A DNA stretch of 64,000 nt from contig CM063251.1 in NCBI GenBank assembly GCA_032158295.1, positions 17,113,425 through 17,177,424 on the forward strand. The letters run 5' to 3'. A program made the translations under genes and the position numbers. This DNA comes from Pycnopodia helianthoides (lineage: Eukaryota; Echinodermata; Asteroidea; Forcipulatida; Asteriidae). Numbering within the stretch: the stretch's first letter is position 1; the number at the start of each line of letters is the position of its first letter. Of this stretch, positions 25,362 to 36,428 are shown in pieces. A model generated the notes under the pieces. It was not told the DNA's origin. It did not search any database and was given only the letters and a program-made list of their open reading frames with translations.

Positions 25362-26029
25362 TCTTTGCTCTCGCGTCATTCATTGAGTACTGAGAGCATT
25401 CACGGAAGTAAATTTAACTTGAGACGGCCTTTCAGCAGCTCATTTCCCCTCACGCCATCCATTCTGTCCGTTTCTTAAACGGGCGGCAGTGCGGCTTTTT
25501 CGGCTGATGTTGTCGACGTCGCTTTCCCGCTCTTTCTTTAAGAGAAGCGCCGTTGATTAATAAAAGTGCATCACGGCAAACCTTCACAGGGTAAAAAAAA
25601 AAAAAAGTGGGGCCCCCACTGTCTGTCATGAACTTTGAGCATTCGTCGGCGGCAACTGCACTGATGCAAGTTTAATTGCAACCGAGGGCACCCGTATTCG
25701 TTTGAGGTGTTAAGTCATGTCACCCAGTCACCGCACATTAATGTTCGTTAGGCATGGGTTTCGCTCCAATGCTCTAAGAACCGAGACGCGATATGGACCA
25801 TATATCACTACATCATCAGGGCAAACTTTGCAACGATTGTAATGATCAATTTCCAAAGCTGCTGTAAACATACATATTTGCTTAGCATAAACAATTTCTG
25901 CCACAACAGAAATCATTGCTGAAAATCCGTGAAATTCCGGCAATGCTGAAATCCCATGTAATTCACCTTGTTGAAACTGATGCCTCGTTATTTTTGCATT
26001 CATTTTTTTCACTCGCTGCTTAAAAAAAT

Positions 26030-26280
26030 AAATTGTCAAGTAATAAACCACAAGGGAAACTGACTGGGTAAATTTCAAATAGTATGGGGTTGAACAAAGA
26101 AAAATTGACTAGACTTCTGACTGGCACCCTTGAACAAAGATATTGACAAAATAGGGAGACCGCCAATATAGGGCTAGATAGCTCAGTTGGTAGAGCGCCG
26201 GTACGTTAATCCGGAGGTCGTTGGTTCAAATCCCGCTCTAGTCAATTTTTCTTTGTTCAACCCCATACTAAAAAAAAAAA
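26030..26280 (+). mobile_element. tRNA-like repeat R1, copy 1, with inverted tail
   Basis: The core 26172-26243 folds as a near-complete tRNA cloverleaf. The acceptor stem GGCTAGA pairs with TCTAGTC (one G-U), and the D arm GCTC/GAGC is perfect. The anticodon stem CCGG pairs with CCGG, the loop ACGTTAA has GTT in the anticodon position, and a B box GGTTCAAATCC is present. Position 33 is C instead of the universal U and the T stem has a mismatch, so this is a repeat-borne relic, not a working tRNA. The D arm and T arm resemble tRNA-Lys. About 30 bp flanking the core (26080-26112) recurs inverted at 26237-26270. Confidence 0.75.
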
Positions 26281-26404
26281 TTTGCAGAGCAATTCTTTGG
26301 TTGCTCACCAGCTTCATGGAGTTTGGCTAAGCTTATACTTACAGCCAAGTTTATAAATCAGATTTACACCACGGCTTGAACTCTTTATTGCAAACATTTA
26401 CCAT

Positions 26405-26790
26405 TTAAAGGCAAAGTATACCTTTGGTTTTTGGAACCGTTCGATTGTTTTAATCCTATATAAATGTAGATATATACAATAAAACTAACCTGTGAAAATT
26501 TCATTTCAAAAAGTGGGAGCGTTTTTGAGATATCGCCAAATATCTGGAGCGGTTATGTCCACGCAGGAAGAATAATCCCTAATAGGAATACACAATCTGA
26601 GAAATTCTGAAAGATTCAAATTTGGGAGGGATAAAAACTGACATCTTTTTAAAATCATATCCACAATATTTTGAATTGAAATATTTCTCAAAATGCTTTA
26701 TACTATCGAAAGTTGCTGTACTTCTAACCAAGTCAGTTTTTATTGCCATACATTTGTAGAGTGGCTACCAAACGTATACCTTCCCTTTAA
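26405..26790. mobile_element. MITE family M3-related, copy 5
   Basis: TTAAAGGCAAAGTATACCTTTGG at the left and CCAAACGTATACCTTCCCTTTAA at the right are imperfect inverted repeats. The interior shows AACCTGTGAAAATTTCA, shared with other M3 copies. Confidence 0.75.
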
Positions 26791-28657
26791 ATAAGTTGAG
26801 GGACCAAACTGTTTTTATTTTATCCGTGATTGCATATACATTTCTGAGGAGCAGTGTATCATGATTTCCTTTTCCTTTTCCTTCTTCTAAGCATTTAGAA
26901 TGCATTCAAATTTATGTATAGGCCTATCAGTAGAAACCCCCCCCCCCCCCGAAAAACCACTCGAATGATTTGCAATCTGCGATCAGTTTAAATTAGGTCT
27001 CTACTTGGATTTAAGGCAAATCATTGTATGAGTGAAATCGCCTCTGTCCGGACCAACGTTTTAGAATGACGCTATAGTTTACGCCGCAAGAGGGAACAAA
27101 ACATGTCCCGCCGTGATGTCTGCAATTACGTCTTATATAGAATGTCGCATTAATAATTATATAATTACGTCTCGGTAACAATAATGTCCCGTATTATAGA
27201 TGATTTAAATTACGTAACTGCGTTATTATAAACAAACATGTGTATTTGATTTTGATTGAATGACCTGAAACATCGATCATTGTAATGGCGTAATGATTGC
27301 GACGGGTGAACCGTTCATAAGATTCACTGTTAGACACATTTCCGTAATTTGAATGGAGGCAGTTTTTGTGTGTCTTCTTTTAAAGGGATGAGGTAACTTT
27401 CTAATTTTTTTTTAATTTTATAATAAGAGGCATTTAAGTGGCAAACTGACCTCCCTCCTTAAAAAAACCCAATCGACCAATAAATCAACCGATCAATCAA
27501 TTTGTCTGTCTATTATATAGATATATCAAAATCAAAATTTGAAATATAAAGTATTAGAACACACACGCGGTAAAACCGTTACCGTATACCGGTAAGTTAT
27601 TACGTTGTGGCTTAGAAAATCTTGTATAGGCCTTACAGTGATGTTTTGTTTTTGTCTTCTTTTTGGGGGGAAACTTTAATTTGTGTCTGGCTGCTGTCAA
27701 CTGTTCATCTTATTTTGTGCTGCTTTTCAAATATACTGACAGCATTTGATGAGCTACTTGTCAGGGTTGTTTTCAAGCAATTTATAGTTTTGTCAAATTA
27801 CCATTACAGTGGATATAAAATGGTGTACTAATGTTGCGTTTTGTCCCGAAGTTCAATTTTATGGAAAAAAGGGAAACAACATTTCCAATCGAGGAACACG
27901 CCCAAGGTGAGCTTTCAGTCTAGGATGTTCGTTCCACTAAATTGTAAAATAAGGGTTGTGGTCGAGTCTACGCCAAACCGTGAATGTCTGCGTTATCGCT
28001 TCAGACCTTCAACATATGTAGCCTACTCTCTTTTTGAAAAAAAAATAAATTCTAACTCATTAAAAATGTAAATCCAAAAAATTACAAGAGAAGATCCCTT
28101 TAATCCCAAGGCTCCCTATCCAGAAGGCGATTTGCTTTAATTGGAGAGACACCTGGAGTGAGGGAGGGATTCTAATTTTAGGTGCCGCGTACAACTCCTT
28201 CTCGTCCATCTCGAATCCAAACACGAACCACGGCTGAGAAATAATTCTACATCCGCTGGAGGTCACGAGATCAATGAGAATACCATCGCCCCCTTCAACC
28301 TCCTCCCCGTGGTATCAATATATTCAGAAAAGGAGTAAGACTGTTGCGTTTTGGACATCAGCGAGCAGTTTTCTAATCACTCCAATTATTGGATTAAGCC
28401 GGATTACTTGAACCCATAAATAACAACCCATTGGCTTGCAGTTGTCTGCACGCACGTTGACGACAGGCACTTGGTTCTTCTCCCCCAAACCAGAAGTGGC
28501 TCTGGCTTAAGGCTCAAAGCCCTTTCGAAACACTGGCTTTGGCTCCGGCTCTGCCATTGGCTTAGCTCTGGTTTTGAAAAGGCTCTAGGGCTTGCGCTCT
28601 GACTTTAAATCAATTCGTCAATTTTAGGGCCATGCTGGAAGAACTCAGCTTTCAAAG

Positions 28658-29030
28658 GTATTATACTGGATTGGTAAGGATACAAAACACCAGTGTTTAA
28701 TTTTAGTTTGAAAGCTTACTAATTATAAAGTTCATACTAAAACCGTTTTTCTGTGCCTCTGAAATGAAGTCATATTCGAGAAAAATGTAGCGGGAACCCT
28801 CCTAAAATGGCAAAGCTGATTTCGGTTCTTACAACCAAAATTTTTGACAATTATATGTTTCTGAAAAATAAGGCTAATGCATGGTTTTTCACTATTTTCT
28901 CCTGACTCCCTCACACAACGGATAAAGCCCAAATTGTCACAGGTTTGTTATTTCATGTATCTGGTTGATGACACAAAACTAAAGACCGTCTGCATGCAAC
29001 TATTTTGTCAACTCTACCACTCCTTTAAAG
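28658..29030. mobile_element. MITE family M3-related, copy 6
   Basis: CAAAGGTATTATACTGGATTGG at the left; CTCTACCACTCCTTTAAAG at the right. Internal TTTTCTCCTGACTC and CACAGGTTTGTTATTTCATGTA match copy 2 at 12056-12398. Confidence 0.75.
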
Positions 29031-29299
29031 TTACCGGCGGAGTCTAAGCCAGTGGAAACGCTTCACTGCAAGCCTTGTTGATATAAGAATTGTGACTCCA
29101 CCTCATTGTCACTTCCTTGCACTCTGTAAAACATTACGTGTGGAAATAAAATTAATTTCTTTGAAGTGAATTGGAAGGTTCGAGATCTTGTTGCGCAATC
29201 CGGTCATCCTGGACAAGTGCCACTTTCACACGAGTGAGATTTCAGTAGTAATGTCATTTAAATTTCAAGGTTGCGAGTCTATTTTGTCCGTCTCACCTT

Positions 29300-29425
29300 G
29301 GGCCGCGTCCGAATTAGTGGCTGTGGCTGCGGCTTGATCGTCACGTGATAAAGCGTTGAAGCATATGGTGCCCATAGCAACACCCTTGGCAACAGCCACA
29401 GCCGCCAATTCGGACACGCCCTTGG
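29300..29425. repeat. Foldback repeat with GTCCGAATT / AATTCGGAC ends
   Basis: GTCCGAATTAGTGGCTGTGG on the left and its reverse complement CCACAGCCGCCAATTCGGAC on the right enclose about 90 bp. Related palindromic repeats with GCCGTAGCC blocks lie near 23640-23770 and 45175-45300. Confidence 0.7.
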
Positions 29426-32023
29426 TTTGTTGGTCTAGATCTTTAAAAATCTGACAACGATCGCACTGAGTTGGCGGACTACTTATTTAAGGGCCTTTTC
29501 GAAACCCCGGCTTGGGCTCCCGGCTCCGGCCATTGGCCCTGTCATCAATTTTGGAGCAGTGTACATTTTGCACAGTGTTTCCAACATCAGTCGGAGCCCG
29601 AGCCGGAGACGGGCCTAATCCGACGTTTGAAAATCCCCGAAGTCCACTTTCAATCACGTGCTCTTGACTCTCCAAATCAACTTTGCTTTCCCGCCAATAT
29701 AGTGTCCACTTTGACCAATGTGACAGAGCTAGTTGCACGTGCGTGAAGAGACAACATCTAGCGAATAAACTACGTAAACCGGGCTTTAACTTGATGCATA
29801 GTTTCGTACAAATCTTCCTGTCACAAATTAAGCTTGCATCGTCGTGCTATATGCGCTCAAAATAGGGTGGTCTTTGTTGAAGAAAGATAGATGTAGGGCT
29901 TATATCATTGAGAGCAAAAAATGCAACAAAACTGTTGATTGGGTCCCTCAAAAGCTGCCTCAGATACCAAAGTTAAACTTGAAAATGAAGGAAATGAAGA
30001 AATGCTCGTCTCGATAGTCCAAGTTATTAACTTGTATCTTCTTATTTCTTGTTGTCTTTTATTTCTACTCTGGGGCAGCCTACGGACACTAACTATAGTA
30101 AAATAATTATAGACGAAAACATCTCAGCAAATGTAAAATATTTCTACATTACTGGGGAAGTTTGATTATTTTGTACGTCACTCGTCAGTTTTGCACTTTG
30201 GGTCTAGTGTGTTTTTGCCGCGTCTCAACTGCCACACCACCATAAGCCATTTTGAGATACACAATACATCACTTTTAGGTTTGGGTAAACTTTTTACACC
30301 CAAACCAAACAGTGCACTCCTATAGTACCCACCATGTCTCAAAAAGGCTAATCAAGTTGAAGGGATTCGTAGCAGATATATGTTGTTTAAGATTTCTGTT
30401 CCCAATTAGGCGTCGGCCTACACTCAATTTGTGATGCCCAGTTGTCTTTACAAAAACGTTTTTTTTTTTTTCTTCATTGGATATAGTTTTAATGAGCTTA
30501 GTGTCTGGGTTTTAGCAGATCAGTCTATTAAATTTTCATGGAGATTTAGCGATATCATTACCGTGTGAACTGTCCACTGTCCAAACGGAAGGGGAAATCT
30601 CCCTCTCACTTTCGAATCGCTGCGAGATTCGGCTGTGATTCTAGATTCTGGTTCTTGTTTCTTTTAATGGTGACTGAACATGATAACACATGTAGTACCG
30701 CTTATGTAATGTAAGTTTTTCGTTAAAGAGATATCCGTAAAGTTGACGGTAATTTTGTTGTCAGGTACATTAACCGTAACAATTTCTGCCAATGAAGGAA
30801 CACTTTCAAGTGTGATGTAAATTTGCCTAGAAGATTTGAGGTAGGTTGAAACAACGGTATAGCAAAAACTCAACAAGACGAATCTTCAATGGATTTTATA
30901 GACATGTTTGGTCTGATTCCGTTTTGGGCATGGTATGACTTTCTCGGTGTAGAATGTCCCATTGCCGCAAGATTTTGTCATTGCTTAAAATAAGCAATGA
31001 TCTATGAAATACACCAGATATTAAAGCGATACTTTGGCTGATTAAGTAACCGCCCTGGCATTTCGCTATTTAATGCGACGCAGCTTTGCTGTTTGTCTAG
31101 TACGACTGGCTACATATCAACCCACGTGGTTTCCATAACGTCAAGTTCATGTAATATAAGCAATTCGTGGATTATTCACTTGAGGATTGGCTCTTTATGA
31201 CGATGATCGGGTCTCACAGGGGCCCCCTTGACTTGTGACTCATCAGTGAGCGCCGTCTATACCTCCAGTGTCCCATTACCTCTCCATGCGAGACGCCAAG
31301 ACACCAGACCCGGGCCTGCTGTACACGCTGCCAGCAATCATGCTGACTGATCGTGGGCACGGCCGTGGGGATACATACGCTTCCCCCAACCATATGTTCT
31401 GATGTCGTTCATGAACATCGACCAGGCAGACCGTACAAGGGCGAGCGAGGTCCCGGGGGAAATGGTCTTGGTCAACGGCGTGTTTCTCCGCTTTGCTGTG
31501 CCCGTGCCGCCGGCGCCATTACCGATACACTTAATTGGTCAAATTATAGCTTGTATTAACGGGGCGAGACGATCTGCATCGGTTTGCTCTCAGATCCGGC
31601 ACACAGAGCGTATGGATAAGATTTCGTTTTAGCAACTTGGGTGACAGTTTGTACTAATTGCAACCTTCTCGTATTTTCATTAATTTCCCTGTAGAGACAA
31701 GAAGATACAATGAACCTCCACCTTTTTAGTGTCATAATTGTTTGTTTTGCAGCGTGGTATATATTTTCGAGACGGAACTCGTTTGCGTTTTATGTTATTG
31801 CAATGATTGTAATTCGCAAACAATCATCTTGGAGAATTAATTGCGTATAATGTAGCTTGGCAAGCAACAAATATTTTTTTGCAAAAGTCTCTCGGGCGTG
31901 GCAGATGTTTTTTCTCTCTTTTCTTTGCTTGTTGGGGTCGGGTTGGTTGTTTGTTTGTTAAATGTTTTGTTGAGGTTCTTTGTGAGGTGGTGAGAGTAAA
32001 TGCATTTAGAGTTTGGCTGCTCA

Positions 32024-32146
32024 GGATCAGGATCAGGATTGGGATTAGGATCAGGATCAGGATCAGGATCAGGATGGATCAGGATCAGGATCAGGATCAG
32101 GATGATCAGGATCAGGATCGGGATCAGGGTTAGGATCAGGATCAAT
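32024..32146. repeat. (AGGATC)n hexanucleotide repeat
   Basis: About 120 bp of AGGATC repeats with a few variant units (ATTGGG, ATTAGG, GATGGATC). All overlapping open frames are simple-repeat artefacts. Confidence 0.95.
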
Positions 32147-32489
32147 ATTTCAAAGCACGTTTCAGAGCCAAACGAGAGGAGTGAGCGCGGTTTAGTTTTT
32201 TAGTGGGATTCTAGGCGGGTTATTACGGCACCTTTGGGGGTCTTATTGTCCGTAAATTGGTATGATGTTTTGGGGAAAGTAGGAATATATTTGAAGCAGT
32301 CTTTGTTTGCGGAGAACAGCTGGTAGGCCTTGCTGTGATTGTGTCTAGAAAATAAATTTGGACATTTTTTGTATTTAATCTGGAAAGCGTGTTTACATTT
32401 TGTTGGGTCAGGAACCCGTACTCCAGATGGCAGTATTACGTCTCAACATGATGCAATCTTTGTAAACATTCTGTGTGAATCTAATCTCA

Positions 32490-32840
32490 TTTATTTTTAG
32501 TCAAATTTTCATTGTTCAACCAAAAGTTATTTAAAATTTACCCAGTCAGTTTCCTTTGTAGTTTGTCACTTGATATTTGAAATAAAAAGTCGCGTCTCCT
32601 TTTAAGGTGATCCCTCTGCTGCTGTTTCCCAGGTGTATCATAAACGAATGTGATGGCCCTGACTATACGGCAGTTACAGGTTAATAAATGGCTTCTGCCT
32701 GGCATCCCGGAAAAAAAAGATATTGACAAAATGAGACCGCCAACATAGGATAATGGTAGAGCCCTTGTACGTTAATCCAGAGGTCACAGGTTCAAGTCTC
32801 GCTCCAGTCAATTTGTCTTTGTTCAACCCAAAATTTGTTT
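32490..32840 (+). mobile_element. tRNA-like repeat R1, copy 2
   Basis: A tail-type segment (TTGTTCAACC ... TTTACCCAGTCAGTTTCC, 32511-32552) precedes a body with AAGGTGATCCCTCTGCTGC, GGCAGTTACAGG and GAGACCGCCAACATAGG. The tRNA-like core follows (about 32747-32808, B box GGTTCAAGTCTC), then a second start of the tail (GTTCAACCC at 32821). The D arm is damaged in this copy. The spacing between tail copies is about 307 bp. Confidence 0.7.
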
Positions 32841-33712
32841 AAGCTTACTGTACAAGGCAAAACAATTGTGTAGACCTACAGAGCCATCAAAATGCTCATG
32901 GCCAATGTTTTCTTCAAAACTGTGAACCCATGTTTTAACACTAGGCTTATAATAATTTCAAATTGAATAGTTAACCTATAATTGTTCAAAAGTTGTATTT
33001 CATGTTCTATAGCAAGTTTCATATCTTTAGAAAATCTACTAAACAAAATTCCTAAAATATGTTCGAAGGAAATAATGCTTTCGACAAAACACTAAAACTT
33101 CAAGGTAAACATTCCACATGTTTTATACTGTTGAGAATTTTTTTTTCGAATTCCACCACTTTGCTTTAACATAGTCTGTTTAGATAAATCAACAATGAAT
33201 CGGTTGTTCTTATCCATTCTTCAAACTAAAATAAATGCGTACGTCTAGAGGAGAAATTCATAGCGTGTCTGCAGTGCCATTGGGTTTTAAATTCAAACCG
33301 AGTTTGGTTGTCACCGCCTTTTCTCAGATAGGATTTAGTTGACGATCAGCGGTGACAGGATCAGACATTCTTGAAGGTCTGATCATTGCGATTGGCGCTT
33401 TCGATTTAAAAGAAATGTGATGTCGTTATGCTTGTTGGAATGCTGTATAGAGACTCTTCAATCTAAGAAATTGTCTTTTCAGTGACGATGCTTTCGTGAC
33501 TTTTTTTGGGGGGTGAGAGATGGTCGTGGTGGGAAACATCCTTTGTGAAATAATGTTCGCCTGAAATGAAACAGTTTATGAGAAAGGAGTTAAATAATTC
33601 AGCCTTGATCTCGCGAGTCCGAAAAGCCGATGTTTGAAAAATTGTGTTTCTCGACCATGGCAGTAGTTTCAGACAGAAATAATGTCTCTGAGTCTTTATT
33701 GGAGGATTACGA

Positions 33713-33893
33713 CTTCAAAATTTAGCTGCTAGACTGGTCACATGCACTCGCCCACGTGATCATACAACTCCCATCCTACAAAACCTACATTGGCTCCCTG
33801 TTCAAGTTAGAATTCAGTCTAAAACTTCTCCTCCGAACTGTTCATTGTTTACTAGGCTTAGCTCCAGTTTATCTCCACATACGAATATGGTTT
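33713..33893 (+). pseudogene. LINE reverse-transcriptase C-terminal fragment, frameshifted
   Basis: The frame starting at 33716 reads QNLAARLVTCTRPRDHTTPI followed by LQNLHWLPVQVRIQ. This is the well-known segment C-terminal to the polymerase domain of CR1/L2/Rex-type LINEs (consensus around A-ARLV and LHWLPV). The match then continues in a different frame as KLLLRTVHCLLGLAPVYL, so there is at least one frameshift near 33810-33825. Only about 60 codons remain. The fragment is dead and lies in sense orientation in the Mox intron. Confidence 0.8.
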
Positions 33894-35081
33894 ATTATGG
33901 TTTAAACTTTATAATCATTGAACTCTTAGATTGAGACCGATCAACTTGATACCAATAAACTACAATCCTGTTTTAAAGGTCACTGTCCTCAACATTGCTG
34001 TAACATTTCATTTTTATTTTATAGTCTGACATTATTCTTCTTTAGTTTCAAGATGGTGAAGAAAAAGTTGACATCTTGAGTGTGAAAATTCCTATTATGT
34101 AACAGTATCCGCTCCGTGTCATTTGCTGGCCTATAATTCCTCTCACACTTCAGCGAGGCCCTGTGTCGGCGCACTGCCGTCGATCGTACGTGCCACCGCC
34201 GCATTCTCTCCCCCAAATTCCCGGTGACTTTATCGACGCAACCGGCCATCAATCTTACCTTTGCCGAATTAGTGTCACAATCTTCGGCATTTATTGTGTT
34301 TATAATGTGATATGGGTGACATGGCGTGTTTAACCTCAACTCAATTTGGACTTTTTTGTTTTTTTTTATTAAAGGCCGTTTTGTTCTTCCCATGCCACGG
34401 CTGGTCTTCTCCACCGGGCTTGGGGGTCAGTGTAGCTCCCGTATCACTACACCCGTACGTGACTCCCCCTGCCCTTTGGCACATGCTCGACAAATTTTCC
34501 TTGGGGGTGACGGGTTTTTCCTGAAACATTTATTGCACCCAAGAAAAATAACTTTGATTTATTCACATCATCAGTTTTTTTTCGCAAACAAGGGAGCAGG
34601 GAGATATGCGATCACACGGCGCAATGCATGATCGTATATAGTGGTAACGATAGCGAACATGGGTGTTGTACCCTCGCGCCTTGCCCGTGAAATGTCCCAG
34701 GCGACGGTCAAATGCCAAGCAAGGCAACATGATTCATAGCTCATTAGAGTATGAACATAACATTCGCTTCAAATTATAAAGGTCCAAGACTTTACGGACC
34801 AGTGTTTCTTACGGCTGATCATTGAGCAAGGACTCTATGGGCTGATGAACTAAACTCGAGGTTGTTTTATTAGAAATCAAAGGGCAAAATCACCTTGTCT
34901 TCAGATGGTAGTTTGTAATTAACTTGACCCTCGTTAAATTACAAGCCTCATTATCAAGATTCTTTTGATGAGGCAACTTTCTTTACGCATTTTATATAAT
35001 GCTGCCGAACAGAACGCAGAACATAACTGAGATCGAGTAACATGTATTTTTAAAGCACGGGCCCGATACTTAAAAACAAGC

Positions 35082-35215
35082 CCACTGAACCAAGCACATA
35101 CAAACAAGGTTACCAGACGAAATGCCATGTAATCGTTGTGACTTACCTGGTACTCTGCTTATTTCTGCTGAGCATATAAACTGGTTTAACAAGTTGTTCT
35201 GCTGAAACAGCTTTG
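35082..35215. mobile_element. MITE family M1, decayed copy
   Basis: Contains AAGGTTACCAGACGAAATGCCATG and ACTTACCTGGTACTCTGCTTATTTCTGCTGAGCA, matching the inside of M1 in reverse orientation. The ends are degraded. Confidence 0.5.
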
Positions 35216-36046
35216 GAATGAGACGTTAGTCTCACTTTTAGTTCATTCTTGAAGCCCTTAACATTTCTCGAAGAGGGCCCCTTTAAGAGCTCATTTTTGA
35301 AACTACGGCTTCGGCTTTGGCTCGGGCTCAGTCTCCGTCAGTCATTTTGAAAAAACGTGCACTTTCGATACGATGCTTCAAACAGATGGACGGGAGCCTA
35401 AGTTGAGCCCAAGCCCAAGCCGGGGTTTCGAAAAAACCTAGATCGAAATCAAGGATAGATCTTTCCTCTGTTATATTTTGCATTATATCTTTACATGAAA
35501 AAAAAACAATGTCAGTGAGCCAACCGAGGCCAGAACGAAAACAGTATGGTGCCGTAAGATCATTGAGGGTGTTAACTTCTTCCTGACAGGGAACCTGACC
35601 AAGGTGTCAGAACTATAATTTAAGTCTACAGAACTCTGCACAAACATTCACAATATTTAATTTGGTACTACTTGGTCGAGAATTAGTTCACGGACCTGGG
35701 ATTGTGTATGTTTTGCAGACTGGGGTCTCACCAACCGCCACTCCCAAACAAAAGAGGGCGCTATTATTGACCGTGAATACTCTTGCGACGAACTTTGGAA
35801 AAGCCAACACTGCCATCAGAAAATGTGACTTTGTAACTTTTTTTACTTTTCGGCAAAATGTTGAAATCATAACCAAACAAAATCATGATGTGGAAACCTG
35901 ATTCTAGAAACTAAGACCGATTCTTCCACAGGAGCAATTTTCTGTGGTCAAAAAAAAACTTGTAGACTTTACAATATTGGTTCCTGTGTTCTCAATGCAT
36001 TAATGCGTTTTAACTGAAAATGTATTTTGTCTTCTTCTTTTTAAAG

Positions 36047-36328
36047 GTGAAGGTATGGTTTCAGAACAGACGTATGAAGTGGAAACGATGCAAAGGGGCC
36101 CGCGACAAAGACCTTGCCGAGAAACGGCTTCAGGCGATGGAGGCCAAAATCGGCCTTCCGCCCGGCAGCTCTAGCGCCCTCACCGCTGGAGGAGCTACCA
36201 TGCCCGGACACGTGATCACGTCTAGAAACGGACTCAGAAGCCCGCACGAGATGAACGGGTACCCGGAGGACAGCGGTGGGCTGAGTCCTCCGGATAGCTA
36301 CGGGAACCCCGAGACCGATTTCAAGTGA
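36047..36328 (+). CDS. Mox: Mox/Meox homeobox gene, last coding exon (recognition helix and C-terminus)
   Basis: This exon completes the homeodomain with VKVWFQNRRMKWKRCKGARD, the DNA-recognition helix (W48, F49, Q50, N51 and R53 all present), in phase 0 with the donor after 24244. Q50 gives the usual Antp-class TAAT(T/G)(A/G) preference; this is family knowledge. After the homeodomain come a short basic stretch (DKDLAEKRLQAMEAK), then a tail of about 70 residues rich in Ser, Pro and Gly with SPPDSYGNPETDFK before TGA at 36326-36328. The tail has no further domain that I recognise and is somewhat longer than in vertebrate MEOX proteins. The acceptor is TTCTTTTTAAAG at 36046. A 162-codon open frame on the opposite strand is a shadow. 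Confidence 0.95.
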   Translation: MKVWFQNRRMKWKRCKGARDKDLAEKRLQAMEAKIGLPPGSSSALTAGGATMPGHVITSRNGLRSPHEMNGYPEDSGGLSPPDSYGNPETDFK

Positions 36329-36422
36329 AGATTTGTGTGTCGGACTGGCTGTGGTAACTCTACCATTTTTATCAAAAACACCCGTGTCTGTAAACTCTCC
36401 TCCGGTGGCTCGGGTCTTTGTA

Positions 36423-36428
36423 AATAAA
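36423..36428 (+). terminator. Candidate polyadenylation signal of Mox
   Basis: AATAAA occurs about 95 bp after the Mox stop codon. Other AATAAA or AAATAAA motifs follow near 36924 and 37428, so the real 3' end cannot be fixed from sequence alone. Confidence 0.35.

Larger units (their letters stand above)
24245..36046 (+). other. Mox intron splitting the homeobox, about 11.8 kb
   Basis: Bounded by GTAAAC at 24245 and TTTTTAAAG at 36046, splitting homeodomain residues 44 and 45. No coding exon of another gene is recognised. It contains M3-type MITEs (24307-24731, 26405-26790, 28658-29027), tRNA-like repeat copies (26030-26280, 32490-32840), a hexanucleotide repeat (32024-32146), a LINE fragment (33713-33893), an M1 fragment (35082-35215) and foldback repeats with GGCTTGGGCTCC-type arms (28490-28600, 29488-29640, 35285-35432). 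The stretch 29,900-32,000 shows nothing recognisable. Confidence 0.85.

Noticed and set aside
31837..32145. Open frames with Asp-Pro or Ile-Leu repeats
   Set aside because: Artefacts of the AGGATC hexanucleotide repeat in each frame.
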